Assembly: GCA_020073005.1 (NCBI GenBank)
Contig: JAIQFX010000006.1
Location: 33,664 to 97,663, forward strand
Reading direction: 5' to 3'
From: Terriglobia bacterium
GTDB lineage: Bacteria > Acidobacteriota > Vicinamibacteria > Vicinamibacterales > CAVVIG01
Length of the DNA: 64,000 nucleotides
Position 1 is the first letter of the stretch. Every line of letters begins with the position of its first letter. The notes under the pieces were generated by a model. That model saw only the letters and a list, made by a program, of their open reading frames with translations, made no database searches and was not told the origin of the DNA. Both the position numbers and the translations under genes were made by a program. Below, one piece after another: positions 42,380-49,898 of this stretch.

Positions 42380-44485
42380 CCGCGCGATGTGGCGCGAGAT
42401 GCCCAGCTTCAGCATGCGCGAGTTGAGCGTCGTGCGCTTCATGCCGAGGCGGGCCGCGGCGCCGTTCGGGCCGCCGATCGTCCAGTCGGTGTCGTTCAGC
42501 ACCTTCAGAATGTGATCGCGTTCCGCGTCCTCCAGCGTGACGGCGTGGTTGGCGGCCGGCGCCTGACGGAACTCCTGCAGCGGGACCTGCAGGCGCGATC
42601 CCTTCGACTGGATCACCGCCCGCTCGATGACGTTCTCCAGCTCGCGCACGTTGCCGGGCCAGGACCAGCGGCACAACGCCGCCATCGTGTCGTTCGGAAT
42701 CGTGTCGATCGGCTTCTTCATCCGCCGCGCGAATTTCTGCACGAAGTACTGCACGAGACGCGGGATGTCCTCGGCCCGGTCGCGCAGCGGCGGCAGCACG
42801 ATGGGAAAGACGTTGAGGCGGTAATAGAGGTCGCTGCGGAACCGGCGGTCGGCCACCATCTGGTGCAGCGGCTGATTGGTGGCGGCGACGATCCGGACGT
42901 CCACCGTGATGCTCCGGGTGCTGCCGAGCCGCTCGAATTCCTGATCCTGCAGGACGCGGAGCAGCTTCGCCTGCAGCTCGAGCGGAATGTCGCCGACCTC
43001 GTCGAGGAACAGCGTCCCCTGGTGGGCCAGTTCGAAGCGCCCGATCTTGCGCTCGATCGCGCCGGTGAACGCGCCCTTTTCGTGGCCGAACAATTCGCTC
43101 TCGAGCAGCCCCGAGGGGATCGCCGCGCAATTGACTTTCACGAGCGTGCGGCCGCGGCGGGGGCTGCGGTCGTGGACCGCGCGCGCGAGCAGTTCCTTGC
43201 CGGTGCCGGTTTCGCCGAGGAGCAGGACGGTGCTTTCGGTCGGCGCGACGGTCTCGACCTGCTGCAGCACGCGCCCCAGCGCCGCGCTCTCCCCGACGAT
43301 TTCGCCGAAGTTGTGCTCGCCGCGGATCTCTTCTTCCAGGTAGATCTTCTCGCTGGCGATCCGGTCCTTGAGCGCCGAGATTTCCTGGAACGCCTGGGCG
43401 TTTTCGACCGCGATCGCCACCTGCGCGCCGATCTGCACGACGAGATCGAGATCGCGCTGGGCGAAGCGCCCGTCCTCGTTCGCCGACACGATCAGGACGC
43501 CGAGCGCGCGATGCGCCGTCAGCAGCGGCACGAAGCAGCCCGACCTCGCGCCGAGCGCGTAGATGAGATTGGTGAACGTCGAGGGAAACCGCGCCGGATC
43601 GAGCGCCGTGACCAGCAGCGGCTGCTTCGACGTGAACGCGAGCCCGGGCGCCGTGCCGTCGAGCGGGATGTGACGGATCTGTTCGAAGGTCGCCATGAAC
43701 TCGGGTGGCACCGCGGGGATGTGGTCCGTCATCCGCAGCTCGTTCGAGGCCTCGTCGTGCAGCGCCAGCACGAGATGGTCGAAGCGGACGAGCGGGCGGA
43801 TGGCCGCGCCGATGCGCCCGACGAGCTGCGTCAGATCGCGCGTCGTCACGAGCGCGTTGTTCACGTCGAGCAGCGCGCGCCAGCGATCGCGCTGGTCCGC
43901 CAGCTCGCGATGGTGCCGCTGCGCGTGCGCGAAGTTCAGCGTGTTGTCGAGAGCGAGGGCCATCTGCGCGGCGACGCGCTGGACGAACCCGAGATCGGCG
44001 TCCGCGTACGCGTCCGTCTGCAACGAGAAGAAGACGAGCACGCCGAGCCGGCGCACGGCGGTCGTGAGCGGGACCAGCACGTACGACCGGATGCCGTGCT
44101 CGCGCAGGACGGCCAGGTTGTAGGGCGGGTGCGGCTCGATTTCGACGTCCGCGACGACGACCGGCGACTGCGTCGTGAACGCCTTCTCGATGTGCGTGCC
44201 GGCCGTCGGAAACTCGAGGCCGTCGTAGCGCAGCCGCGTCTGCAGCCGGCTCTCGATGCTGAGCATGCGCGTGATGCCGGTGTCGGGCTCGTTCAGGAAG
44301 ACGGCGACGAAGTCATACGGCAGGACCTGGCGCAGCAGGCCGCTGAGGTGTCCGAGCAGCGTCCTCAGTTCCTGCGGCGCGCTGATCGAGTCGGCGATCG
44401 CGAGCAGCAGACGGTAGCGCCGCTCCGTGTCGGCGTTCGCCACGCCGAGGAGATCGCCCGGTACGGGGAGAAGCGGGAGATCCAT
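42371..44485 (-). CDS. Sigma54-dependent activator with two GAF domains (FhlA-like)
   Basis: A 704-residue regulator. GAF 1 at about 25-180 ([40 protein letters not shown]), GAF 2 at about 205-365 ([40 protein letters not shown]), then AAA+ at about 390-625 with Walker [17 protein letters not shown], the sigma54 loop [14 protein letters not shown], Walker [17 protein letters not shown] and [16 protein letters not shown], and a Fis-type HTH ending in [20 protein letters not shown] followed by [13 protein letters not shown]. The GAFs suggest a small-molecule or redox input instead of phosphorylation. It lies directly upstream of a sigma54-driven efflux operon on the same strand, its probable target. 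Confidence 0.93.
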   Translation of the reverse strand: MDLPLLPVPGDLLGVANADTERRYRLLLAIADSISAPQELRTLLGHLSGLLRQVLPYDFVAVFLNEPDTGITRMLSIESRLQTRLRYDGLEFPTAGTHIEKAFTTQSPVVVADVEIEPHPPYNLAVLREHGIRSYVLVPLTTAVRRLGVLVFFSLQTDAYADADLGFVQRVAAQMALALDNTLNFAHAQRHHRELADQRDRWRALLDVNNALVTTRDLTQLVGRIGAAIRPLVRFDHLVLALHDEASNELRMTDHIPAVPPEFMATFEQIRHIPLDGTAPGLAFTSKQPLLVTALDPARFPSTFTNLIYALGARSGCFVPLLTAHRALGVLIVSANEDGRFAQRDLDLVVQIGAQVAIAVENAQAFQEISALKDRIASEKIYLEEEIRGEHNFGEIVGESAALGRVLQQVETVAPTESTVLLLGETGTGKELLARAVHDRSPRRGRTLVKVNCAAIPSGLLESELFGHEKGAFTGAIERKIGRFELAHQGTLFLDEVGDIPLELQAKLLRVLQDQEFERLGSTRSITVDVRIVAATNQPLHQMVADRRFRSDLYYRLNVFPIVLPPLRDRAEDIPRLVQYFVQKFARRMKKPIDTIPNDTMAALCRWSWPGNVRELENVIERAVIQSKGSRLQVPLQEFRQAPAANHAVTLEDAERDHILKVLNDTDWTIGGPNGAAARLGMKRTTLNSRMLKLGISRHIARSG

Positions 44486-44576
44486 GCGGATTGAACGTAC
44501 TCAGGAAGCATAACGTGGACCGGCTTCATTCAGTTCCGATTGATGCCGCGCGAAATCACTCCGCCGGAGTCCGCTT

Positions 44577-44604
44577 CAGCCACCAGCCACCAGCCACCAG
44601 CCGC
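44577..44604. repeat. 7-bp tandem repeat, CAGCCAC x3 + CAGCCGC
   Basis: Four contiguous heptamers directly adjoin the stop codon (44606) of the minus-strand Tat-exported protein gene. It is one of several spacer loci in this window with an exact 7-bp period built on CAGC. Confidence 0.85.
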
Positions 44605-44605
44605 C

Positions 44606-45262
44606 TTACAGTTTTTCGTACGTGAACCCGCGCTCCTGCACGAATCCGATCGCCCATGTGTGCGCGGGCACGAGCTTCACGCCGGGCAGCAGGCCGCCCG
44701 CGAGCTCGGTGCGGATGTCCTGCACCTTGCCGCCGGTCTTCTGCGCGAGCTCCGCCGCGACCGAGCCGAGCGCGAAGTTGCACTGCCAGAACACGACGCC
44801 GCGCGCCTGCAGGCCGCGCACCGTCGCGCCGCCCGGGTTCGTCGCGGCGCCGAGGAAGATATTCCGCGTCGACGGCTTGCCCGTCTGCGGATCCTTGATG
44901 CCCCAGTGCTCGCCGAGCTGGAGCTTCTCCCACAGCGCGTCGGTCGCGTTCATCGGAAACGCCTTGTGCGAGATCGCGACGAGGACGTTGATGTCGTTCG
45001 GCGGCTCGAGCTTCGAGACCTCGCGGTGCGCGGCGAAGTACGTCACGGGCTGGCGCAGCGGCGAGTCGACCGACAGATCGAACGAGCCGAGATCGAACAC
45101 CTGTTTGTGCTTGCCCTTGAAATTGTCGAACCAGCTGACGTCGATCGGCCCCGCGACTGCGGGCGCCGGCGCCTGAGCGCCCTGCGCGGCGGCGAGCGAC
45201 GGCAGGCCGGCGAGCCCGGCAACAGCGGTCAGAAATGTGCGGCGGTCGTGGTCGTTGAACAT
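44606..45262 (-). CDS. Tat-exported protein, possibly DsrE-like fold
   Basis: A 218-residue protein with a twin-arginine signal (MFNDHDRRTFLTAVAGLAGL, cleavage near LAAAQ). The mature region has alternating strands and helices: VFDLGSFDLSVDSPLRQPVT, INVLVAISHKAFPMNATDAL, ARGVVFWQCNFALGSVAAEL and VPAHTWAIGFVQERGFTYEK. The topology and the single Cys before a helix (W-Q-C-N) recall DsrE/DsrEFH-like sulfur-relay proteins, but the match is by eye only. Export through Tat suggests a folded or cofactor-bearing periplasmic protein. Divergent from a DinB-family gene 39 bp away, where TATAGA at about 45286 could serve as a -10 box for the latter. Confidence 0.72.
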   Translation of the reverse strand: MFNDHDRRTFLTAVAGLAGLPSLAAAQGAQAPAPAVAGPIDVSWFDNFKGKHKQVFDLGSFDLSVDSPLRQPVTYFAAHREVSKLEPPNDINVLVAISHKAFPMNATDALWEKLQLGEHWGIKDPQTGKPSTRNIFLGAATNPGGATVRGLQARGVVFWQCNFALGSVAAELAQKTGGKVQDIRTELAGGLLPGVKLVPAHTWAIGFVQERGFTYEKL

Positions 45263-45301
45263 CGACTCTCCTTGTCGAAGGAAAGTATAGACTCAAGGGC
45301 C

Positions 45302-45799
45302 ATGTTCGATCTCGACGAATTCCTCCATCACATCTCGCGCGTGCGCGAGCGGACGCGGCGCGTGGCGGCGTGCATTCCCGCCGAGCACATCGAGTGGACC
45401 TACAAGCCGGGCGCGTTCACGCCCGGCGATCTCGTGCGGCACATCGCCGTCACCGAGCGCTACATCTGGGCGGAGACCGTGCACGATCGCCCGTGCCGGT
45501 ACGTGACGCACGGCCGCGAGCTCGCCGAGGGCCGCGACGACGTGCTCGCGTTTCTCGATCGCCTGCACGAGGAGTCGCTGGCCGAGTTTCGCGCGCTCAC
45601 GCCGGAAGCACTGGCGGGGAAATGCGCGACGCCCGAAGGCACACGCCTGACGACGTGGAAGTGGCTGCGGATGATGCCGGAGCACGAGATCCATCACCGC
45701 GGGCAGCTCTACACGATGCTGGGGATGCTCGGCGTGCCGACGCCGTCGCTCTACGGCATGACCGCGACGCAGGTGCAGAGCCGCGCGAAGGTCGGGTGA
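45302..45799 (+). CDS. DinB-family putative metalloenzyme
   Basis: A 165-residue four-helix DinB-like protein starting at ATG 45302. The metal-ligand pattern is H46 in GDLVRHIAVTERYIWAE and two histidines in MMPEHEIHHRGQLYTMLGML, the H-x3-H ending typical of this superfamily (bacillithiol/mycothiol-type S-transferases and relatives). PSLYGMTATQVQSRAKVG closes it. Members often detoxify electrophiles with thiols; substrate unknown. Its TGA overlaps the GTG of the membrane-protein gene that follows. Two further DinB-type genes occur at 52.7 and 54.1 kb. Confidence 0.9.
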   Translation: MFDLDEFLHHISRVRERTRRVAACIPAEHIEWTYKPGAFTPGDLVRHIAVTERYIWAETVHDRPCRYVTHGRELAEGRDDVLAFLDRLHEESLAEFRALTPEALAGKCATPEGTRLTTWKWLRMMPEHEIHHRGQLYTMLGMLGVPTPSLYGMTATQVQSRAKVG

Positions 45800-47130
45800 G
45801 GCAGGTGGGGAAGTGGATCATCGCCGCCGTCCTGCTTGCGGGCGCCGGCCGATTCGCGTATTCGCTCACCGCGTCGAGTCAGGGCTGGTCGGGCTACACC
45901 TACATGGAAGAGGTGTACGCGAACGGCGACCGCGCGAGCGTGCGCCCGGCCGCGCGCGACGGCGCGGAACGTCGCTGGGGACCGCTGTTCCTGCTGATGA
46001 TGCGCGCCGCGACGCGCCTCAGCCCGTCGGCCGGCGCGCTCCGCGTCTCGCTCCGGCTGTTTCTCACGCTGCTCTACGGCGCGACGGTCTGCCTCCTGTA
46101 CAGGTTGTCGCTCGACGCGGCCCCGGGCGTGCCCGTGCGCCGCTACCTTCTCGTTTTCCTGTGCTGCCAGTCCACGGCCGCCATCTACGCGATCGCCAAC
46201 GGCATGGGCGAAGCCATCACCGCGTTCGGCGTGATCGCCCATTTCTACTGCTTCGTCAGGAAGCGGTACGCGCTCGCGGCGGCGCTGCTCTGCGCCATCA
46301 TCTACTTCAAACTGTTCCCGATCGTGTTCCTCTTTCCGTATTTCGTCTTCTCGCTGTTGTCGCGCGACCACCGGCGATACAACGCGTACGTCCTGGCGAG
46401 CGGGTTCGTCCTGGCCGTCATCTCCATTGCCGCGGCAGGCGTGACGTACGGCTTCTTCTATCCGTTGGCGATGATCGGCGACGTCATGTCCGATCCGCGC
46501 GTGATTCCGATTCGCAGCAAGGAAGTATTCGGCCTGGTGTTCCTGGTGGACCGGTTGGTCGTTTCTTCGTTCACCGTGACCTCTGTGCTTCCCGATCCGT
46601 CGGCGACGCGGGCGCTCGCCCGGGTGTTTACCGCGCTCCTGCTCGCGTCGACCGCCGCCATCGCGTTCATCCTGGCCAGGTACGAGCATGCGTGGAACGT
46701 GGATGCCGACACACGACGCGTCGCGCTCGTCGTCTTTCAGAGCGCGATTGGATTCGCGATCGTGTCGTTTTCGCTGGACGTGTCGATCGCGCATCTTTTG
46801 CCGATTGCGGTCAGCCTGTACGCGCCGCTGCTGTTGTTCACGGATTCGGGCGTCGCGTTCGCGCTGTTCGGCGCCGGCATGCTCCTCGCGGGCAACCTGA
46901 TCCCGCTCTCGCTGGTGCTGCGATTGCTGCCGTTCGGCTGGCTGGATCGGATCGCCGGCAATTCACCGGCCGATCTGATCCCGATCGAGAAGTTCGTCTG
47001 GTATCAAGTCCCGCTGGCTGGCGTGTACTGCATCGGCGCCGCGCTCGCGTACTCGCTCTGGCGGGGAGGGATGGGAACAAGAAACGCCCGGTCCCCTTCG
47101 AGAGGACCGGGCGTCGCGGGCGCCCATTGA
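45796..47130 (+). CDS. Polytopic membrane protein (possible GT-C glycosyltransferase)
   Basis: About 444 residues from the GTG overlapping the DinB stop. At least ten hydrophobic helices are visible, for example WIIAAVLLAGAGRFAYSLTA, LLVFLCCQSTAAIYAIANGM, RYALAAALLCAIIYFKLFPI, YVLASGFVLAVISIAAAGVT and SLDVSIAHLLPIAVSLYAPL. The N-terminal loop with G-Y-T-Y-M-E-E-V-Y and the Y-F-K-L-F-P-I-V-F-L motif after helix six resemble DUF2029/GT87-type mannosyltransferases, where a K-x-x-P motif follows a helix. No sugar substrate can be given. The last ~15 codons overlap a strong hairpin, so the native C-terminus may be shorter. Confidence 0.75.
   Translation: MRQVGKWIIAAVLLAGAGRFAYSLTASSQGWSGYTYMEEVYANGDRASVRPAARDGAERRWGPLFLLMMRAATRLSPSAGALRVSLRLFLTLLYGATVCLLYRLSLDAAPGVPVRRYLLVFLCCQSTAAIYAIANGMGEAITAFGVIAHFYCFVRKRYALAAALLCAIIYFKLFPIVFLFPYFVFSLLSRDHRRYNAYVLASGFVLAVISIAAAGVTYGFFYPLAMIGDVMSDPRVIPIRSKEVFGLVFLVDRLVVSSFTVTSVLPDPSATRALARVFTALLLASTAAIAFILARYEHAWNVDADTRRVALVVFQSAIGFAIVSFSLDVSIAHLLPIAVSLYAPLLLFTDSGVAFALFGAGMLLAGNLIPLSLVLRLLPFGWLDRIAGNSPADLIPIEKFVWYQVPLAGVYCIGAALAYSLWRGGMGTRNARSPSRGPGVAGAH
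47084..47114. terminator. Bidirectional hairpin, 11-bp stem
   Basis: ACGCCCGGTCC and GGACCGGGCGT are perfectly complementary around a 9-base loop, lying at the junction of two convergent genes (47130 plus, 47140 minus). It is inside the last codons of the plus-strand gene. No T-run, which is common for GC-rich genomes. Confidence 0.6.
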
Positions 47131-47139
47131 GGTGGGCCG

Positions 47140-48828
47140 TTACTTGGGCGGCGGCGGCACGAGGCAGGTGGCCGTCGTCGTGTTGCCGGCGCCGTCGGTG
47201 GCCGTGATGACCGGGTCGCCAGGCCCGACGTCGAAGTGCTTGATCGCGAGCGGGCCCATCGTATTGACGAACGTGACGCCGGTCCTGCCCGGGCTTTGCG
47301 TCAGCTTGATCGTCTCGCCATTCGCCAGCGTCAACCCGCCGAACGTGATCGTGGCGGCGCCGCACGCGTCGCTCGCCGACACCAGGTAGAAACCGTCCTC
47401 GTTCGTCTTGTGCGCCGGCGGGATGTTGCTGCCGCTCGGATTCACGCTCTGCACGCACGAGATCGCCGGCGCCGTCGTATCGATGACGGTGACGGTCGCC
47501 TGGCACGACGACGAAGCGCCGCGGCTGTCGGTCACCGTCAGCGTGACGCTGGTCGTGCCGAGCGAGAACGGCCCGGGCGGCGCCTGGACGAGCGTGATCG
47601 GATCGCCGTCCGGATCGAACGATCCGTCGTCGACCGAGCCCGGCACCGCCGAGCACGCGTTCGCGCCCGCCGGCAGCGTGAGGTTCCTGCACAGCGCGAC
47701 CGGCGGCGTGTTGAAGATCACGCTCACGTCGTTGCTGAAATGCGTGTTGCCGAGGATGTCGTCGAAGCTCGCGTGGATGACGTCGGTGCCGCCCGTGCCG
47801 CTCGTGATCGTGAACGAGGCGTTGCCCGATCCGTCGGTGACCGCCGAGCCCGTCGCGGCCGCGTTGGGCCCGCTGACGACGGTGAAGGTCACCGTGACGC
47901 CGGACTGTCCGACGTCGTTGGCGTCGACGACCGTGGCGACGACCGTGGCGGGCGTGCCGGTGAGCACGGTCTGCGTCGGCGGGGCGAGCGAGATGCCCGA
48001 CGCCGGAAGCGCGCACGGCAGGCCGTCAGGATTGAACGACTGCTCGAGCATCAGGTCGAAGACCTGACGCAGGTGCGGCGCCGGCCCGAACGTGAACCAG
48101 TAATCCTCGCCCTCGTAGATCACGAGGCCGCCGTTCGGCGTGCGCGCGTACGCCTCGACGAAGCCGACGTTGCCGAGGACGTTCTCCGCCGTGATCGATC
48201 CGCACCAGTTCGGGTTGAACGTCACGAAGTTGTTCGCGTCGCCGACCGCGTCGCCAGGAATCGGTCCGATCGCGAGCCCCGTCGTCAGCGTGCTCGCCTG
48301 CACGTTGGTGTACGAGCCGGCCGCGCCTTCGGGTCCGGGCGTGCTGGCGGTGAAGGGGAACACGAGCCCGCTGTAGTCGGCTGCCGGCGGGAACCCACCG
48401 AAGCCCGAGCACCGATCCGAGTCGAAGATCAGCACTTTGCCGTTGCCGCCGATCAGGTAGGCGTTGACCGCCGCCATCGACGCGGGATGACCGCCGATTT
48501 CACAGACCTCGTACAGGATGACCGTGTCGAAGCCGGCCAGCGCCCCGACGCCGCCGGCGTCGAGGGAGGCGAGCGAGAGGTTCGTCACGGTGACGGTGAG
48601 CGCGCTGTCGGCCGTCGTGTACGTCCCGCCGTCGGGCACCGGGACGCCGGTCAGGGCGTTCACGAAGATGCTGGATCCGGGAACCGCCGGCGGCGCCAGC
48701 GGATCGCCGGAGCCGGCTCCGAAGTTGGTGATGTAGGCGACATTGCCGCTCGTCGCCGCGCGCGCGTGCGGCGCGAGCGTCGCGATCAGCAGCGCCGCAA
48801 GCGCAGTGAGTCGTGCGATCGATTTCAT
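47140..48828 (-). CDS. Secreted protein with Big_1 and HYR immunoglobulin-like domains
   Basis: A 562-residue exported protein; GAGGAGGAACTC precedes the ATG and a signal peptide (LTALAALLIATLAPHARAA) opens it. The first ~270 residues are an alpha/beta region with VAYITNFGAGSGDPLAPPAV, FDTVILYEVCEIGGHPASMA and GKVLIFDSDRCSGFGGFPPA, perhaps a flavodoxin/ThuA-like fold. A Big_1 domain follows (PPTQTVLTGTPATVVATVVD, SGVTVTFTVVSGPNAAATGS, GGTDVIHASFDDI), then a HYR-type domain (PPVALCRNLTLPAGANACSA, PFSLGTTSVTLTVTDSRGAS, TVTVIDTTAPAISC) and a C-terminal sheet. These repeats serve as spacers or adhesive modules at the cell surface. No sorting signal seen at the end (LVPPPPK). Confidence 0.85.
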   Translation of the reverse strand: MKSIARLTALAALLIATLAPHARAATSGNVAYITNFGAGSGDPLAPPAVPGSSIFVNALTGVPVPDGGTYTTADSALTVTVTNLSLASLDAGGVGALAGFDTVILYEVCEIGGHPASMAAVNAYLIGGNGKVLIFDSDRCSGFGGFPPAADYSGLVFPFTASTPGPEGAAGSYTNVQASTLTTGLAIGPIPGDAVGDANNFVTFNPNWCGSITAENVLGNVGFVEAYARTPNGGLVIYEGEDYWFTFGPAPHLRQVFDLMLEQSFNPDGLPCALPASGISLAPPTQTVLTGTPATVVATVVDANDVGQSGVTVTFTVVSGPNAAATGSAVTDGSGNASFTITSGTGGTDVIHASFDDILGNTHFSNDVSVIFNTPPVALCRNLTLPAGANACSAVPGSVDDGSFDPDGDPITLVQAPPGPFSLGTTSVTLTVTDSRGASSSCQATVTVIDTTAPAISCVQSVNPSGSNIPPAHKTNEDGFYLVSASDACGAATITFGGLTLANGETIKLTQSPGRTGVTFVNTMGPLAIKHFDVGPGDPVITATDGAGNTTTATCLVPPPPK

Positions 48829-48838
48829 GAGTTCCTCC

Positions 48839-49021
48839 TCAGCGAGCGTTGTCGCCGATGATCGCGGTGTGACCGCAGGTGGAGCAGGCGATGCAGACGA
48901 ACGGCGGCGTCTTCGACACGCCGACGAGTCTCGTGTCGGCGCTGCCGCATTTCGGACACCGCGGCGTCTCGACGGGAGAGGTCGCCGGCGGTGTCGGGCG
49001 TGGCGGTCGCGGGGTGATCAC
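48839..49021 (-). CDS. Small zinc-ribbon protein
   Basis: A 60-residue protein starting at GTG 49021. After a proline-rich head it has CPKCGSADTRLVGVSKTPPF then VCIACSTCGHTAIIGDNAR: a C-x2-C knuckle, about 20 residues, and a second C-x2-C (with an extra Cys before), the layout of a rubredoxin-like zinc ribbon. It probably binds one zinc; partner or function unknown. No clear ribosome site. It lies between the LuxR-type regulator and the secreted Ig-domain protein on the same strand. Confidence 0.6.
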   Translation of the reverse strand: MITPRPPRPTPPATSPVETPRCPKCGSADTRLVGVSKTPPFVCIACSTCGHTAIIGDNAR

Positions 49022-49055
49022 GAGGCGGTGATCGTACGGAGCCGCGCGCGCGCGT

Positions 49056-49733
49056 TCAATTAGCCTTGAGTCGTACGACGTTCGGCGGAATGACCGTGCG
49101 CGGCGCGATGCCGTAATACGCGGCCGCGAGCTCCGTGCGGCTGCGCACGCCTACTTTCTGGAAGATGTGGGTGAGATGCGTCTTGACCGTGGCTTCGCTG
49201 ATGTCGAGGCGATCGGCGACTTCCTTGTTGGCCAATCCGATCGCGGCCAGCGCCAGCACTTCTCTCTCGCGAGCGCTCAAGTGCCCCCACGCGCCGGCGG
49301 GCATCGCGCGTTCGTCGTCCGCGGCGGCCGTCACGCGTCTGGTGAGCGCGGCGACGAGCACCTGGCGCGGCGCCCAGACGCCTCCCTGATGAACGAGCCC
49401 GACCGCCTTCACGACTTCTTCGGCGCTCGCGCTCCTGCCGAGGAGACCGCGCGCCCCGGCATGAATCGCCTCGAGCGCCGCCGCTTCGCCGTCAGGGATC
49501 TCGAGCATGAGCACGCGGGCGCCCTGCCGGTTGAGATCCTGGCAGAGCCGGAGCCGGTCTTTCGTCCGGTAATCGAGCAGAACGACGAGCGGCGCCGCCA
49601 CGCGCAGCGGAGATCGCGCGGGACCGCGATCCAGCTGAACGAGGCCGAGCGACGCTTCGGCCGCGAGGATGCGTCGCAGACCTTCGGCGAACAGCGGATC
49701 ATCGCTGATCACCGTCACGCGTACTAACGACAT
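49056..49733 (-). CDS. LuxR-type regulator with degenerate receiver domain
   Basis: A 225-residue NarL/FixJ-like regulator. The N-terminal half keeps the receiver shape (VTVISDDPLFAEGLRRILAA, VVLLDYRTKDRLRLCQDLNR, GARGLLGRSASAEEVVKAVG), with a phospho-Asp candidate in L-L-D-Y but no conserved Lys, so regulation by phosphorylation is doubtful. The C-terminal HTH is standard: HLSAREREVLALAAIGLANK then EVADRLDISEATVKTHLTHI and FQKVGVRSRTELAAAYYG. The final R-T-V-I-P-P-N-V-V-R tail is unassigned. Target genes unknown. Confidence 0.9.
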   Translation of the reverse strand: MSLVRVTVISDDPLFAEGLRRILAAEASLGLVQLDRGPARSPLRVAAPLVVLLDYRTKDRLRLCQDLNRQGARVLMLEIPDGEAAALEAIHAGARGLLGRSASAEEVVKAVGLVHQGGVWAPRQVLVAALTRRVTAAADDERAMPAGAWGHLSAREREVLALAAIGLANKEVADRLDISEATVKTHLTHIFQKVGVRSRTELAAAYYGIAPRTVIPPNVVRLKAN

Positions 49734-49856
49734 CTGTCCTGTGCCCGGGGGGAGCGGGGAGGCCTATCGATACTATGTGCAGGGTCACGAACCGTCAAGG
49801 AACAACGGCACAACCTGTGTGCAAACCGTGGTTTATCGTGAAGGCCGCGAGGCCGT

Positions 49857-49898
49857 CAGCTCTCAGCTCTCAGCTGACAGCCGACAGCCGACAGCTTA
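49857..49898. repeat. 7-bp tandem repeat, six CAGC-heptamers
   Basis: Units in order: CAGCTCT, CAGCTCT, CAGCTGA, CAGCCGA, CAGCCGA, CAGCTTA. The last unit contains the stop codon (TAA on the minus strand, 49898-49896) of the metalloprotease gene. Confidence 0.85.

Noticed and set aside
42143..44494. 783-codon open frame on the plus strand
   Set aside because: Exact antisense shadow of the sigma54 activator; no domain and R/E/D-rich composition.
49857..49898. CRISPR array
   Set aside because: Units are 7 bp with no spacers; no repeat-spacer pattern or cas gene exists in the window.
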